Source: Amaranthus tricolor
Lineage: Eukaryota > Streptophyta > Magnoliopsida > Caryophyllales > Amaranthaceae
Direction: 5' to 3'
Assembly (NCBI RefSeq): GCF_026212465.1
Contig: NC_080051.1
Span: forward strand, 20,511,446 to 20,575,445
Length of the DNA: 64,000 bases
The position numbers were made by a program, and so were the translations under genes. Within the stretch, counting starts at the first letter, position 1. Every line of letters begins with the position of its first letter. The notes under the pieces are model-generated. The model was not told the origin of the DNA. It saw nothing but the letters and a program-made list of their open reading frames with translations, and ran no database searches. Of this stretch, positions 1 to 11,704 are shown in pieces.

Positions 1-741
1 CAATCATACGTAAAGAACCAATGTCTATTAAGTGTGATATGCAAAGAAATACCCAAACCAAGAATCCATTTTTCATTGACCTACGACTTGATTCAACCAC
101 AAGGTAAATAAAATAGACAATAGCTTCACTGGATAGAAGTGCGATCAAGCGGCTAAGGCTCAGTCAAGCAAATTAACAAGCATATGCTAAGCTGGGATCA
201 CTTAAAAGTCAAAGTGTTGGGTTGGGTGCATTCATAAAACCCTACTCAATTACTTTAGATTTTAATTTTAGATATATATCAAATGTGAGTAACTAAAGTC
301 TGATTCATGTAAACTTTGCAAAAATAGACTGTAAAACCCTACTCAATTACTTAAGCCCCCCAACCTTAGATACAAATAACACCCGAAAAGTGATGACATA
401 AAATTGACTCTGATAATAAAATTATCTTCAATTAGAACACCGCAAGTATCTCGAAAAGAATGCTCTCCGAGTACATGTCTGCAATATCTCGAAAAGTTTT
501 AGGAGCTAATGTACAAGTCTAGTAACACCGCAAGTATTATACTCAACATTGAAAATTGTATGAGTCGTATACAAAGCTACAAGTCTAGTAACACCGCAAG
601 TATTGGCTGGCTTCTCAATGTTCATATTCATACAACAGACCAAGTCAAAACTCAACATTTTACGGGAACACAACTTAACACGAATAGCCTGTTAATCTGA
701 AGAGAAGAAGCGTACCAGTAGAGCTAATGAACACAAATAAT
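1..741. other. Non-coding 3' flank of the methyltransferase gene
   Basis: No convincing gene is visible here. The stretch lies downstream of the minus-strand methyltransferase stop codon and probably includes its 3' UTR. It carries a 25-bp direct repeat (ACAAGTCTAGTAACACCGCA core) at 513-537 and 579-603. A shorter repeat beginning AAACCCTACTCAATTACTT occurs near 237 and 331. These look like small local duplications rather than a named element. Confidence 0.6.
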
Positions 742-3700
742 CTAAGGCACAGCTACAACATAGGCATTCCAAGCATCTTGTTGTGGAAAACTTGAGACCT
801 CTTTGTATTTATCATCTCTTGCAGTACCAAATCCCCTGGAGCTTCTGTTTTTCTCAGTATCAGGCATCTCTTTTATCCAAAAGTGAACAGCTCTAAATCC
901 CGCTTCTTCCAAACAGTCCCTTATCTCAGGCAGCGACCACCTGCAAATGAGTCGATAAGTTTTACACCATCGTAAAATTGTATGACATTCCAAATACTGA
1001 GGAAAGACTTACAGCCTCCAGCTATATGAAAAGGCATTGCGAATCTTTCTCTGTGGCTTTTGAAGTTGATAATGAAGACTAATCCGGGTCTTCCGTTGAA
1101 TGACATCAAATTCTGCTTGCTCCCAAATATACTGTACATGATATAAAAGTAAGCACAATAACAACATTTTTCCATGAGTTGCTCAGTTGCTAACTTAGAA
1201 AACAAAACTTCGTTTTTAGTACAACATTTAAGTACAAATAACCTCAAAAGATAGCTATATCAGTAAAAATAAGCATCAACGGTAAAATTGAAATATTCCA
1301 GAAAGTCACTAAATAATAAGTTATTTTCGTGAGTTTCAGTGTATCCCAGAGCTAAAAACCAAAAGACAAAAATAAGCTTCAACGGTAAAATTGAAATATT
1401 CTTTCAGAGCTCATCCTAAAAATGTTCTGTAAAGCATACCGTAAAATTGGGAAATCGTCTGCGAAGTTTCAGTTGATGCTCAGATGAAGCACCACCATAT
1501 AAATCCATGACAAATATACCACCCTTCTTGGACAAAGCGCCAAGGGCATGTTTGAAATAGGCAACAAGTTCTGGTCGTTTATGCAGGCAGCAACAACTGT
1601 AATTAAAAGCACACACAATATCTCTTGCAGGCACCGAGAAATCCTTCTTCAAATTTCCACCACTATCAGAAGCTTCTGATCCCAAAGAGTTTTCAGTGGG
1701 AACATTTATTTTGGCGTCTTCAGTCTCTTGGATAGATACATTCTGAATGAGATCCTCAGGATTCGTGTTAACAAGTCTAGCCTCAAGAGGCTGCAAAACA
1801 TTTCCATGAAAGAGAGAGATTCTGGAACAGTTATCATTACCGACTCTGTTCACATTATATTTCATGCACCAAATAAGTGCCTCAAGGTCTAGATCTATGC
1901 CTAAAGCAGTCCTCCGAGGGTCAGTTCGAAGCCACTCTGTACTGTTACAGAAAATTGCATAACACTCAGATTATATGTAACAATATTGGTAGCACCTGGA
2001 TCTTATATCAATTAAAATGTAATCAAAATATTCTATCAAAAAAAGAAGATATGGCATGGCCCCTTTGGATGAGGTTATAAAGAAAAAGGATGATGTTTGA
2101 AACATGATATGAAATGTCCCATATCATCCCCTCCGTATACCATCTCATACCGAACAGAAAATTATAGTAAAGCTTTGGAAACTGTTCAAGATGATCTTAC
2201 TTTGAAGCAGAGCTTAATGTTTGCAAGTACAGAAGAAAATCTCAACACCATTATGACATTCTTCAATTTTGTGTGAATAAGATGATATATTTTACAGATG
2301 ACTATTGAGTCTTTTCATCTATAGAAATCATTTTTGTGTAAGCAGGTAACTCATTAACCATATAGACTACATAGAAAATATTACAAAGACTCTCATTTGC
2401 ATGTTTTCAAACAACTATGGTATACTTCAAGAATAAGAAAATCAAAGCTTTCCCCAACCTAAATACCAGAATGAGTTAACAGCAAAAGATGTAGTACATT
2501 CATGAATTCTAGTTTCAATTTACAAAGATTCAAGAGTCCATTTATAAGAGTCAAGACAATAGTATCGTTTTCACATTTTGAGTGGGTGAGCCCTTAGAGC
2601 TTCATACTTACCCTATCAATTATTATTATATACACATCATACTTACCCTTAGAGCTTTAATCACCACGAAACGCGACCCAAATCGCTCAAGGTGACGTCC
2701 CGGTGTAGAAGACCTTTTTTAAAAGGTATTTTGGCTTTAATTTACAAATTAAAGAATAAAAGAGGAGGGAAAACAAGATGAAATTTAGAAACCTAATAAA
2801 ATTCACTTAAAACCAATTTCCTTAAGCAAAAAGAATCATTTTAATTTAATTTTGTTTTCAAATATATTTTTTATACATAATATGTCTCATACCCAATCGT
2901 TCCCGAGTCAATCTAGGTTGCGTTCCTTGTTCCTGTTCCAAACCGAATATCGTTCCAGGTAAAAATGGAGCTGAGAAAATAGAAATCAAACACAAGTGAA
3001 GTACTTCAAAGAAGTAGAATCAAAAAGTATCTATTAAGGGGGGGAATGAAAAAGACAATGCCAACTGCTACTATCACAAGGAAAAGGTTAATACTTTAAG
3101 TATATGTTTCACCTAGTACTCCACCAACACCCATTACAGAAAAGATTAAAGGACAGATTTACAAGTATGAACGACAAACAAACAGATTGTAAGTGACATA
3201 ATCTCAAAGGCATGAGCAAAGTGAACAGTCAAATCTCGACTATATATAGTTAATTATTTTGCCAACTATGTTTCAATGAAGTATATATTAGTTATTGAAA
3301 ATACGAAATTGTGGGTTTGTTTACAGATCATTAAGACCCATGTTCAAAGTTCTACATTCGGTTCCACAAGTATTCGAGAAAGCTTTAAAAAGAGCGTCGA
3401 GATACTGAAACAAGAGTCACAAACAATAATTACACATGCAATGAATTGGTCTATCCCACACCCTAGGTGGAGCCATCTAATGCCATTGAGGTGATAAAAT
3501 GATGATGATGACGACAATGGATTGGTCTATCTTAGTGTACTCAACATCTTCCAAATTAGTCTATCATACATTGTTGATTGTACTAAGGCTATTTTCTCTG
3601 CATCCAATTAATGAGGAATTGGACTCAGCTTACTAGTGCTGAAGGGAATTATACTTATTAGAGTTGTACATTGGTAAACCTACAAGCATCAAAAATGAGT

Positions 3701-6700
3701 GAAATTTTGATTAATTACTTTTAGATGTTAACTTACAGTTACAAATACTAGAAATGATTGTACATTATGATTAAGTACCTAAGTACTAAATGAAGTAATT
3801 ATAAATATAGTGAACTTATTAGTGCATATTATTGACGTTAATTAGTACTAAAAGTAAGATGTTTGAAGTTCAAGAGAGCATATTCTAAAGGGTTATATTA
3901 GGCTTTTCTTAATAATATGACCTTATGTTATATTAGATGCCTTGAGTCTTGGTTTGGAAACTCGGGAAAGGCATTGTCTCTCAAGTGTTTAGTTGATGAA
4001 TTGCTCAAACGAGCACATAGGTCACTTAAACAAGCAAATGGAATCAGAATGAGGAGCAACTGGTAAGCTCGAACAAGCACTTGGGTTTCTCAAATAATGT
4101 ATTCAAACATTGATATGTAATTACCCATTAGCCTAAACACATGCCTTAGAAAAATCTCCAATTTTATTGTAATTTCCATTTTAGTTGTCATTTGAGTTCT
4201 TGAACTCAATCATTGTTTTCATTGTCAAAAAAACCCTATAGGACCTAACGTGGATATAACCCTAGGTGAACTTCGATATATCTTGTGTATCCAGGATTAT
4301 TAGTGTCAATTGTTCCTAATTATCTAACCTTTTGTTCGCCCACCGTAAATAATCTCACCTTTACATTATTTTCTAATAATTCAACATTTGCCCATAGCGC
4401 TGTGAATAATCCAACCTTTGTTTTAGTTTGTTGGCAGCTTTGTTACCTATAATCAAGAAAATGGTATGTTGTGGGCAAATATAGGGCTAATGTTAGATTA
4501 TTAGAAAATAATCCAAAGGCGTAATTATTCACAATGGATGGGTGAAAGGTTGAATTATTAATGTCAATTTTTCCTAATTATTATTGCTTTAATTTCATGT
4601 TCTTGCACTTATTTTCGCAATCTTGGTCACTAATTTCAATATTCACAAGCACATCACCCTATCATTGTTCTTGGTGTTCAAGAACGTTTTTGCACATCAC
4701 CCTGATACTTAACCTTAAACAACTACTGTTGATGATTGGTGACTCGAATCGAGTCTTGATCGTGGTTGAAGATGAAGTTAAGAAGAACGAGTGAAGATGT
4801 GGCTCAGAAGCTAGGCGACGATTCGTCCCTTCTAAAGTAGAGAAAGCGACGAGTCGTGGCTTTCTCACTGAATCTTGTAAATTCTTTGCGATCATAGTAA
4901 AATTATTTGATCTCGGTGCCGGTGGACGTAGCTATCACATTGATAGTGAACCACGTTAAATCTCTTGTGTCATTTTCTTATTCTTTGTATTGAATTTCTC
5001 TATTGTTTCATTATTGTTCATCGATTCTTGCCTCCGCTGTCGCACAATAATTGGTATCAGAGCTTAGGTTTAAGTCCATGGAGAGTTTTTGAGTGAAACA
5101 ATGGCGGGAAAAATAGCTTCGGGCTACGGCAAATAAAGATGAAGGCTCTGTTAAAACAACAGCAAATCCGGCGTCCGTTGGCTCCAAGGAATACTACTGC
5201 GGGGTCGAAAGACGGACTAACTGACAGGCAATTAGCAGTAATGGAGGAAAAGGCTCATTCTACCATTTTGCTAAGTTTGGATGATCATATCACCACGGAG
5301 GTCGCTGATCAGATCGAAAGATGGACTAACTGACAGGCAATTAGCAGTAATAGAGGAAAAGGCTCATTCTACCATTTTGCTAAGTTTGGATGATCATATC
5401 ATCACGGAGGTCGCTGATCAAGCTACAGCAGGGGAATTATGGATGAAATTGAAGTCATTGTATATGACTAAGTCGCTGACCAACAAATTATTGCTGAACT
5501 AGCGGTTGTTCAACCTCCGAATGCAGTTAGGTACTCCCTTACGGGAACATCTTGAAAAACTTAACTCTATTTTACTACATTTGCGTAACTTAGATGTTAA
5601 GATAAATGATGAGGATGCTGCGTTGATTTTACTTGTGTCTCTAACGTCTATCTATGAGAATTTTGTTGAGTCTTTTGTTGTTGGTAAGGACTCACTGACC
5701 TTAGAAGAAGCAAAGGCAACACTTCATATTAGGGAACTTCGTCAGAAAGCTATAGGCGATAACGGGGAGAGTGGCAGTGGGTTGTTTGTTAAGTCCGGGA
5801 AATCTAAAAAGAAAAAGGGGGTTAACAAGGACAACAATATTGGGTCGGGTGTTGAAAATGGCAATGAAGGATCAAGTAAGACAGCGGGAAAGACCTGTTA
5901 TTACTGTAAAGAATCGGGTCACTTTAGGACAAATTGTCCGGTGAGGAAGGGCAAGTCCCAAGCTGCTGTAGTTGAGGAAAAACCGAAGGAGAACTATAAT
6001 TCGGAGGAAGACTTGGCATTAGTGAGTTCTGCTAAGTCTGGAGATCTTTCTGATGATTGGGTTCTAAATTCGGGGTGTTCGTTCCATATGAGTCCGCGTC
6101 GAGACTGGTTTGACAAGTATGAGTCTTGCAATGGGGGTAAAGTTATTGTAGGTAACAATGCACCTTATACGATTACGGGTATTGGGTCCATAACATTGAG
6201 GACTAGTGATGGGCGAAAGTTGACATTGACTAAGGTGCGGCATGTCCCTGCTTTGGGGAAGAATCTGATTTCATTGGGTACCTTGGATGATCTGGGGTAT
6301 AATGGAGTGTTTTCGGATGGGAAGCTGTCCATTTATCGAGGTTCGGAGTTGGTACTTAAGGGTATCAAAAGGAACACCCTCTATGTCTTTGAGGGTGTTA
6401 CACTGTCTAGTTCTGCGGTTTGTGCATCGGTGTCTCACCAGGAGATGAGCAAGATTTGGCACATGAGGCTTGGTCATATGGGGGAGAAAGGGATGCAGTT
6501 ATTGTCTAAGAGGGGTCTACTATCTGGGATCAAGGTTGCCAACCTTGAGTTTTGTGAGCATTGTGTGTTTGGGAAGAAGCACAGGTTAAAGTTCAGCAAG
6601 GGTACTCACAATACTGATGATGTGCTCGATTATATCCATTCAGATTGCTGGGGTCCATCTAGGGTTGAAGGTATGAGAGGTTTCCGCTATTTTGTGTCAT

Positions 6701-9700
6701 TTGTAGATGATAAGTCCCGATACACATGGCTTAGGTTGCTTAAGTCAAAGGATGAGGCCTTCAAAGTTTTTAAGCAATGAAAACAGGGTAAGAAGATCAA
6801 GAAGCTACGAACAGACAGTGGGCTAGAGTTTTACAAAGAGGAGTTTAATCCATTCTGTGTAGATGAGGGTATTGGTAGGCATCATACAGTCAGGATGACA
6901 CCACAACAGACTGGTGTTGCAAAGCGGGTTAATCAGACACAGCTTGAGAGAGTTCGATGCATGCTCTCTAATGCAGGGCTTGGGAGGAGGTATTGGAGTG
7001 AAGCTGTGATGACAGTTTATTATATCATCAATAGGGGCCCTCATTCGGAAATTGACTTTAGAATTCCGTTTGAGATTTGGAGTGGTAAGTTGCCTAGTTT
7101 CTCTAACTCGAAGATCTTTGGTTGTGTTGCTTATTATTATGTTAGTGGGGGTAAGCTGGATCCACGAGCGAAGATAGGGTGTTTTGTTGGGTACGGTGAT
7201 TGTGTGAAGGGGTTTAGGATCTATTCACCTTCGAAGGGTCGGGTCATTCTTAGTAGGAATGTTACTTTCGATGAGAGCACCATGTATTCCAAGAAGAACT
7301 CAGAGTCTTCTGATTTAGGGAAGGAATGGGAGAACCTACTACAAACAGATGGGGTACTTGAGGTACATCAGTTATCCATTGCTGATTTACCTCGAGTGCA
7401 ATTTATTGATGATGCTGCTGAGATTCCAGTGCTGCGTACTCCTGAACCTGAGGATGTTCCATCTTCTATTAACTCTGGGGAGGAGGTGGAGCATTCTAAT
7501 CAGGGGTCATCTCGTCAGAGGTGGAGCATTCTAATCAGGGGTCATCTCATCAATCTGACACCATTCTTGAGTGACCTAACGAGTTATCAAGAAGCCTGGT
7601 AGGTTGATTGAAGAGATGGAAGGAAGAAATTGCTTTGTTGAGAATTTGACAGGTTATGCATTGAGTGTAGCTGATGATGTAGAGTCATATGAACCTGCCA
7701 AGTATAAACAAGCAATTAGTTGTAGTGAGTCGGCGCAATGGCTTGCTGCAATAGGTGAAGAGATGCAGTCTCTTTACAAGAACAGAGTGTGGGAACTTGT
7801 GAAGGTACCAGAGGGGAGGAAGCTTGTAGGGTGCAAGTGGATTTTTAAAAAGAAAGAAGGGTCATCTGAATCTGAGAAAGTTCGTCTTAAGCTAGGCTAG
7901 TTGCAACGGGGTTCAGTCAGGTAGAAAGGGTTGATTTTGTAAAGATATTCTCACCGGTGGTTCAACATACTTCTATTCATGTGCTATTGTCAATTGTAGC
8001 ACATTATGACCTTGAGCTGGAGCAGCTGGATGTTAAGACGACTTTCCTCCATGGTGATTTGGAGGATATTTTGATGAAGCAGCCCGAGGGATTCGAGATT
8101 CCGGGAAAAGTACACTATGCTTGCAGATTGCTAAAGTCATTGTATGGACTTAAGCAATCCCCTCGCAGTGGTACAAGAGGTTTGATTCTTTTATGGTTTC
8201 GCATGGATTTGATAGGAACTCTTATGATTGCTGTGTGTATCATAGTAAGCTGGATGATGGTTCCATGATTTATCTGTTGTTATATGTTGATGACATGCTT
8301 GTTGCCACAAAGAATAAATCTAATGTTGCTAGACTTAAAGAATTGCTTAGCTCGGAATTTGACATGAAAGATTTGGGTCCAGCTAAGAAGATTTTGGGTA
8401 TGGAGAACTATAGGGATCAGGTTAGGGTAAGCTTTTCTTGACTCGGAAAAGTTACATTGAAAAGATTTTGTCTCGTTTTGGGATGGAGAAATCGAAGCCT
8501 ATAAGTACACTAACATCTGTGAGCTGCAAATTGTCTTTGTCTATGTCACCTCAAATTGAGGAAGAGTTGGCGTATATGTCTAAGGTCCCTTATGCCAACA
8601 CAGTTGGTTGTTTGATGTATGCTATGGTCTATACTAGGTCGGATAGTGCGCACGCTGTTAGTGTTGTGAGTAGGTTCATGACTCGACCTGGGAGAGAGAG
8701 CACTGGCAGGGAGTGAAAAGGATTTTTCGCTATTTGAGAGGGACAACTGATATTGGTCTTGTGCATGGGAATGGTAAGGAGTGTTTGGTAACTGGGTATA
8801 GTGATTATGATAATGCAGCTGATATGGATACCAGGAGGTCGATGACCGAGTATGAGTTCACTTTGGGTGGTTCTGTGGTTAGTTGGAAGTCTACATTTCA
8901 TTCTTCAGTTACATTGTCTACTACTGAAGCTGAGTATATGGCTTTAACTCCTGCAGCTAAGGAGTCTATTTGGCTAAAAGGCCTTGTTGTGAACTGGGTA
9001 TTGCACAGGATTTTGCTACGGTGTATTGTGATAGTCTAAGTGCCATTTGCTTAGCTAAAATCAAGTGCACCATGATCGGACCAAGGACATTGATGTCAAG
9101 TATCATTTCCTGCGTACTGACAAGAGAGTATGGGTAAAGAAGATCGAGACCGTTGACAATCCAGCTGATTTCTTTACTAAGTCTGTTCCATTTAGTAAGT
9201 TTAAACATTGCTTAGACTTGCTAAATATTGATTACTATTTGATGTAGTAGGCCCTTAGGGGCGGTGTGGGGAGCTCCTATTGTAGGTATGTTGGTCTTAA
9301 GGTGGAGCTTACCCGGGGCTTGTGATGCAGGTGGAGCATTATGAGTTGTTATTCTTGGTGACAAGTATGTGATGGGTCTTGGTTGGAGACTTGTGGGGAT
9401 GGATCTTGATTGAAGACTTATCAGGATATATGGCTTATGCATGAGCTTTGCATCGGGTTTGGCTTGAGATATGTTCACTATGTGTAGATGGGATCGTTTG
9501 CTGACTACGAGTTCTCGTCAAGGTGGAGATTGTTGATGATTGGTGACTCGAATCGAGTCTTGATCGTGCTTGAAGATGAAGTTAAGAAGAACGAGTGAAG
9601 ATGTGGCTCAGAAGCTAGGCGACGACTCGTCGCTTCTAAAGTAGAGAAAGCGACGAGTCGTGACTTTCTCACCTTTCTTACTGAAGTAGCATTTTTAGGT

Positions 9701-10634
9701 CAGTAACTTTGCCACGAGTCGTGACATTTTGGAGACGACTCGTCGCTTGTTGCAACGAGTCGTTGCTCACTGGAGACGACTAGTCGCTTTTTGACGGTTA
9801 TGCGTTTTCCTTATTTGCTCGTGGGTTTTTTGCCGGTTATTTGAGTTTCTTGGAGCCCAAGTATCTTTTAGTTAGGTTATAGTATATATATCTCCTCCTA
9901 TTAGTGCTAGGGTTTGATGATTCACAAATTGAGAGAGATCACAAGAGAGCCATTATTATTTTTGAGTGTGATTGTAATTCATCTTGTAAATTCTTTGCGA
10001 TCATAGTGAAATTATTTGATGTTGGTGCTGGTGGACGTAGCTATCACATTGATAGTGAACCACATTGAATAATTTCTCTATTGTTTCATTATTGTTCATC
10101 GGTTCTTGCCTCCGTTGTCGCAAAACAACTATCTTGCTCAAATTTTGTAATGCAAATAACAATTTAGGATGATAAAGTAAGTAGTACCTTAGAAGAGCAG
10201 TGCCACAAAAATCCTCCTGTAGATGAAGAGGAGCTCTCCCACCAACATACATCAAGAAGAACTTTTGCAAATAGCTTATATCCCCTTTTGGAGACTACAT
10301 CACAAAACACCCATTAACATTATCACCCAAAGAAAATCAACAACTCAACCAAGAACAAACAAAAATACAAACAGACCTGAACAGATTGTTGATAGAGAGA
10401 AAACTTTGAAGGTATTGAATCATTATCAATAGAATATGGGAGATTTTCTGGGTCATTTTGTACTTCATGTTCTTCTTCTTGGTTTTCATCGTCGGTACTA
10501 CAGTGAGGAGAAGTTGGGTTTCGATCAAAAGAATCATTAAAGCTAAAGTCTTCTTCTTCTAGACATGAATGGGAGTTCTTGTGACGATGTGAAGACCCCT
10601 TTTGATTCCACTGCTTCTTGCTGTTTTTCCCCAT
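742..10634 (-). CDS. Class I SAM-dependent methyltransferase, five exons
   Basis: Exons in transcript order are 10634-10377, 10294-10188, 1941-1440, 1131-1013 and 940-742. They join in phase to 394 codons, and every intron has GT-AG ends. The ATG opens MGKNSKKQ. The N-terminal ~75 residues are basic then acidic and low in complexity. The core follows: YVGGRAPLHLQEDFCGTALL (about 102-121), where EDFCGTA resembles the SAM-binding loop (motif I), then GIDLDLEAL (about 136-144), fitting the ribose-binding acidic motif II. Later segments include VPARDIVCAFNYSCC, GGIFVMDLYGG and a C-terminal QQDAWNAYVVAVP. This architecture matches a conserved, poorly characterised plant/bacterial methyltransferase family; the substrate is unknown. 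Intron 2 (10187-1942) is 8.2 kb because it contains a copia element in antisense orientation. Correct splicing across the insertion is inferred from intact splice sites and phase, not shown. Confidence 0.88.
4296..4581. mobile_element. Foldback MITE flanked by 28-bp direct repeats
   Basis: Two arms of about 65 bp (4324-4388 and 4489-4554) are inverted copies of each other; both include the TTATTTTCTAATAAT core and a CAACCTTT/TAACCTTT end. Outside the arms, near-identical 28-bp segments (4296-4323 and 4554-4581, core ATTATTArTGTCAATT) lie in direct orientation. That is far longer than a normal target-site duplication. The element sits in intron 2 of the methyltransferase, just left of the copia 5' LTR. 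The superfamily is not clear. Confidence 0.6.
4727..5046 (+). repeat. 5' LTR of the copia element, internally deleted
   Basis: It begins TGTTGATGATTGGTG and ends CTGTCGCACA. Compared with the 3' LTR it lacks about 305 bp between the CTTTCTCAC and CTTGTAAATTC segments; that interval in the 3' LTR (about 9673-9980) contains the TATA-like tract. It also keeps about 32 bp near its 3' end (around 4957-4988) that the 3' LTR lacks. The deletion removes the expected core promoter of genomic RNA. Confidence 0.88.
5052..5063 (+). other. Primer binding site of the copia element
   Basis: TGGTATCAGAGC starts five bases after the 5' LTR end. It is the usual plant LTR-retrotransposon sequence complementary to the 3' end of initiator tRNA-Met. 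Confidence 0.88.
5205..5422 (+). repeat. 109-bp tandem duplication in copia gag
   Basis: The segment starting TCGAAAGACGGACTAACTG at 5205 is repeated from 5314 with only a few substitutions. The 109-bp unit is not a multiple of three, so the copy shifts the reading frame in gag. Confidence 0.9.
7484..7553 (+). repeat. 35-bp tandem duplication in copia pol
   Basis: Two adjacent copies of a 35-bp unit containing GGTGGAGCATTCTAATCAGG lie between integrase and reverse transcriptase. The unit length shifts the frame and leads to the stop at about 7600. Confidence 0.88.
9518..9530 (+). other. Polypurine tract of the copia element
   Basis: The purine-rich TCAAGGTGGAGAT immediately precedes the 3' LTR start TGTTGATG, the expected place and composition for plus-strand priming. 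Confidence 0.75.
9531..10127 (+). repeat. 3' LTR of the copia element, with a palindrome cluster
   Basis: The 597-bp LTR starts TGTTGATGATTGG and ends GTCGCAAAACA. It contains a TATA-like AGTATATATA at 9881-9890. Six short palindromes built on (C/G)ACGA(G/C)TCGT(C/G) lie at about 9619-9633, 9650-9664, 9712-9724, 9734-9747, 9752-9766 and 9774-9787, upstream of the TATA tract. Because of its deletion the 5' LTR keeps only the first two. Confidence 0.9.
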
Positions 10635-10712
10635 TTTGAGCAGCAGATCGAAACTGGGTTTTTTCTCTGGGTTTTGAGGGGGTTTTTTCTCTGGTATATT
10701 TGGTTTAAATTT

Positions 10713-10727
10713 TATTTATTTATATAC
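10713..10727 (-). promoter_or_regulatory. Candidate TATA box of the methyltransferase gene
   Basis: On the minus strand this reads GTATATAAATAAA, about 80-90 bp upstream of the ATG at 10634. The intervening leader is rich in A/C with AGAGAAAAAACCC-type stretches, typical of a plant 5' UTR. The assignment rests only on motif and distance. Confidence 0.45.
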
Positions 10728-11396
10728 ACGCCATTTCATTTTGTTGATTGTGTATATTGTTTTTTTTTATTATTATTTTTCTTTTTTTCACAATTTTAAA
10801 GTATAATGCGAAATTAATATCTATATATGTTACGCAAAAACTTGTATGTGGCTGCTTCTTGCGTGCGGCCAGAAAAATTTTATATTTGTTGAATTCAAGC
10901 CTTAAAATAGCCATTTTAAAATTTAAAAAGTCAAATCTAATACTTAAAACCCTACTCCAAGGCACAAACGTCAATCTTTCTTCTCAAGAGGCTTAATTTA
11001 ATTTTTTAGCTATTGACTTCAACTCTTAAAAAACTCATTTTACCACTTAAAATGTTAATTCTAACTCTTAAAACCTTTACTCCAACCCTTACTTTTTTAT
11101 TTTACTTACCTACTCCAATTGTAATATATTCATTTCAAGATTTAGAATTTTATTTCTGGTTTAAAATTTGTCAAATTCAAAACTTAAAATGTCTTTCCAA
11201 GGTTCAAAATTCAAACTTTAAAATGACAATTTTAAAATTATGGGTTGAATTTGTGAGTGATCGCACATATGCAGCTGTCTCACAGGAAATTTGTTGTACA
11301 TTTTATAAGAAACTATATAAAAAGTATAAATTAAAATTATATTCGAAAAAAAGTATAAATTTAAATTATATCATCAAGAAAAATTTAGTACTTTTA

Positions 11397-11704
11397 TTGC
11401 CTGTTTGGTTATTGGTGTTAAAAGATGGTAATATGAATGATTTATAGTATAAATATTCATAAAATGTACTCATTCTCATGGATAATGAAAAATTGATAAT
11501 AAAAGAAATTCATAATTTTTCATTATCACCTAATATCACCCCTTCAAATAATAATGCAATAAAATGAATTTATGAAGAAAATGAGTTAATTGGAGTACAA
11601 AAAGCATGACCAATTGACCATAAACTTATTAAAAGATTCACGCCAAAATTAGACTAAATTTTCATTATCGTTCTTACTATTAATACCGATCATCAAACAG
11701 ATCG
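11397..11704. mobile_element. Tourist-like MITE with TTA target duplication
   Basis: Diverged terminal inverted repeats (left TTGCCTGTTTGGTTATTGG, right end the complement of CGATCTGTTTGATGATCGG) are flanked by TTA at 11394-11396 and 11705-11707. The 3-bp TTA duplication and CTGTTTGG termini fit non-autonomous PIF/Harbinger elements. The termini have many mismatches, so the element is old. Confidence 0.5.

Larger units (their letters stand above)
5139..9247 (+). pseudogene. Broken copia gag-pol polyprotein
   Basis: Domains appear in order but not in one frame. Gag starts at 5139; the CCHC knuckle CYYCKESGHFRTNC lies near 5893-5940. The protease segment (6055-6090) reads WVLNSGCSFHM, with Asn at 6067-6069 where the family has the catalytic Asp of DSG. 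In the integrase (about 6400-7100) the D-D-E glutamate of the GVAER-type motif is Lys (6922-6924). Reverse transcriptase keeps YVDD at 8283-8294, and the RNase H end has TTEAEYMAL. Breaks seen: a 109-bp tandem duplication (5205-5422), TAG at 5500, TGA at 6778, a 35-bp duplication (7484-7553), and frameshifts near 7885, 8170, 8430, 8695, 8985 and 9058. No functional protein is expected. Confidence 0.9.
4727..10127 (+). mobile_element. Ty1/copia LTR retrotransposon, decayed, inside a host intron
   Basis: The element runs TG...CA with two related LTRs (4727-5046 and 9531-10127). It has an initiator-Met-type primer binding site just after the 5' LTR, copia domain order (gag with zinc knuckle, protease, integrase, reverse transcriptase, RNase H) and a purine-rich tract ending at 9530. 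Flanking 5-mers are ACTAC (left) and ACTAT (right), an imperfect target-site duplication. The polyprotein resembles the TNT1-94/Tork-type group. It is antisense to the host methyltransferase and lies in intron 2, an orientation that tends to avoid premature polyadenylation. Many frame breaks and a large 5' LTR deletion show that it is not autonomous. Confidence 0.93.
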
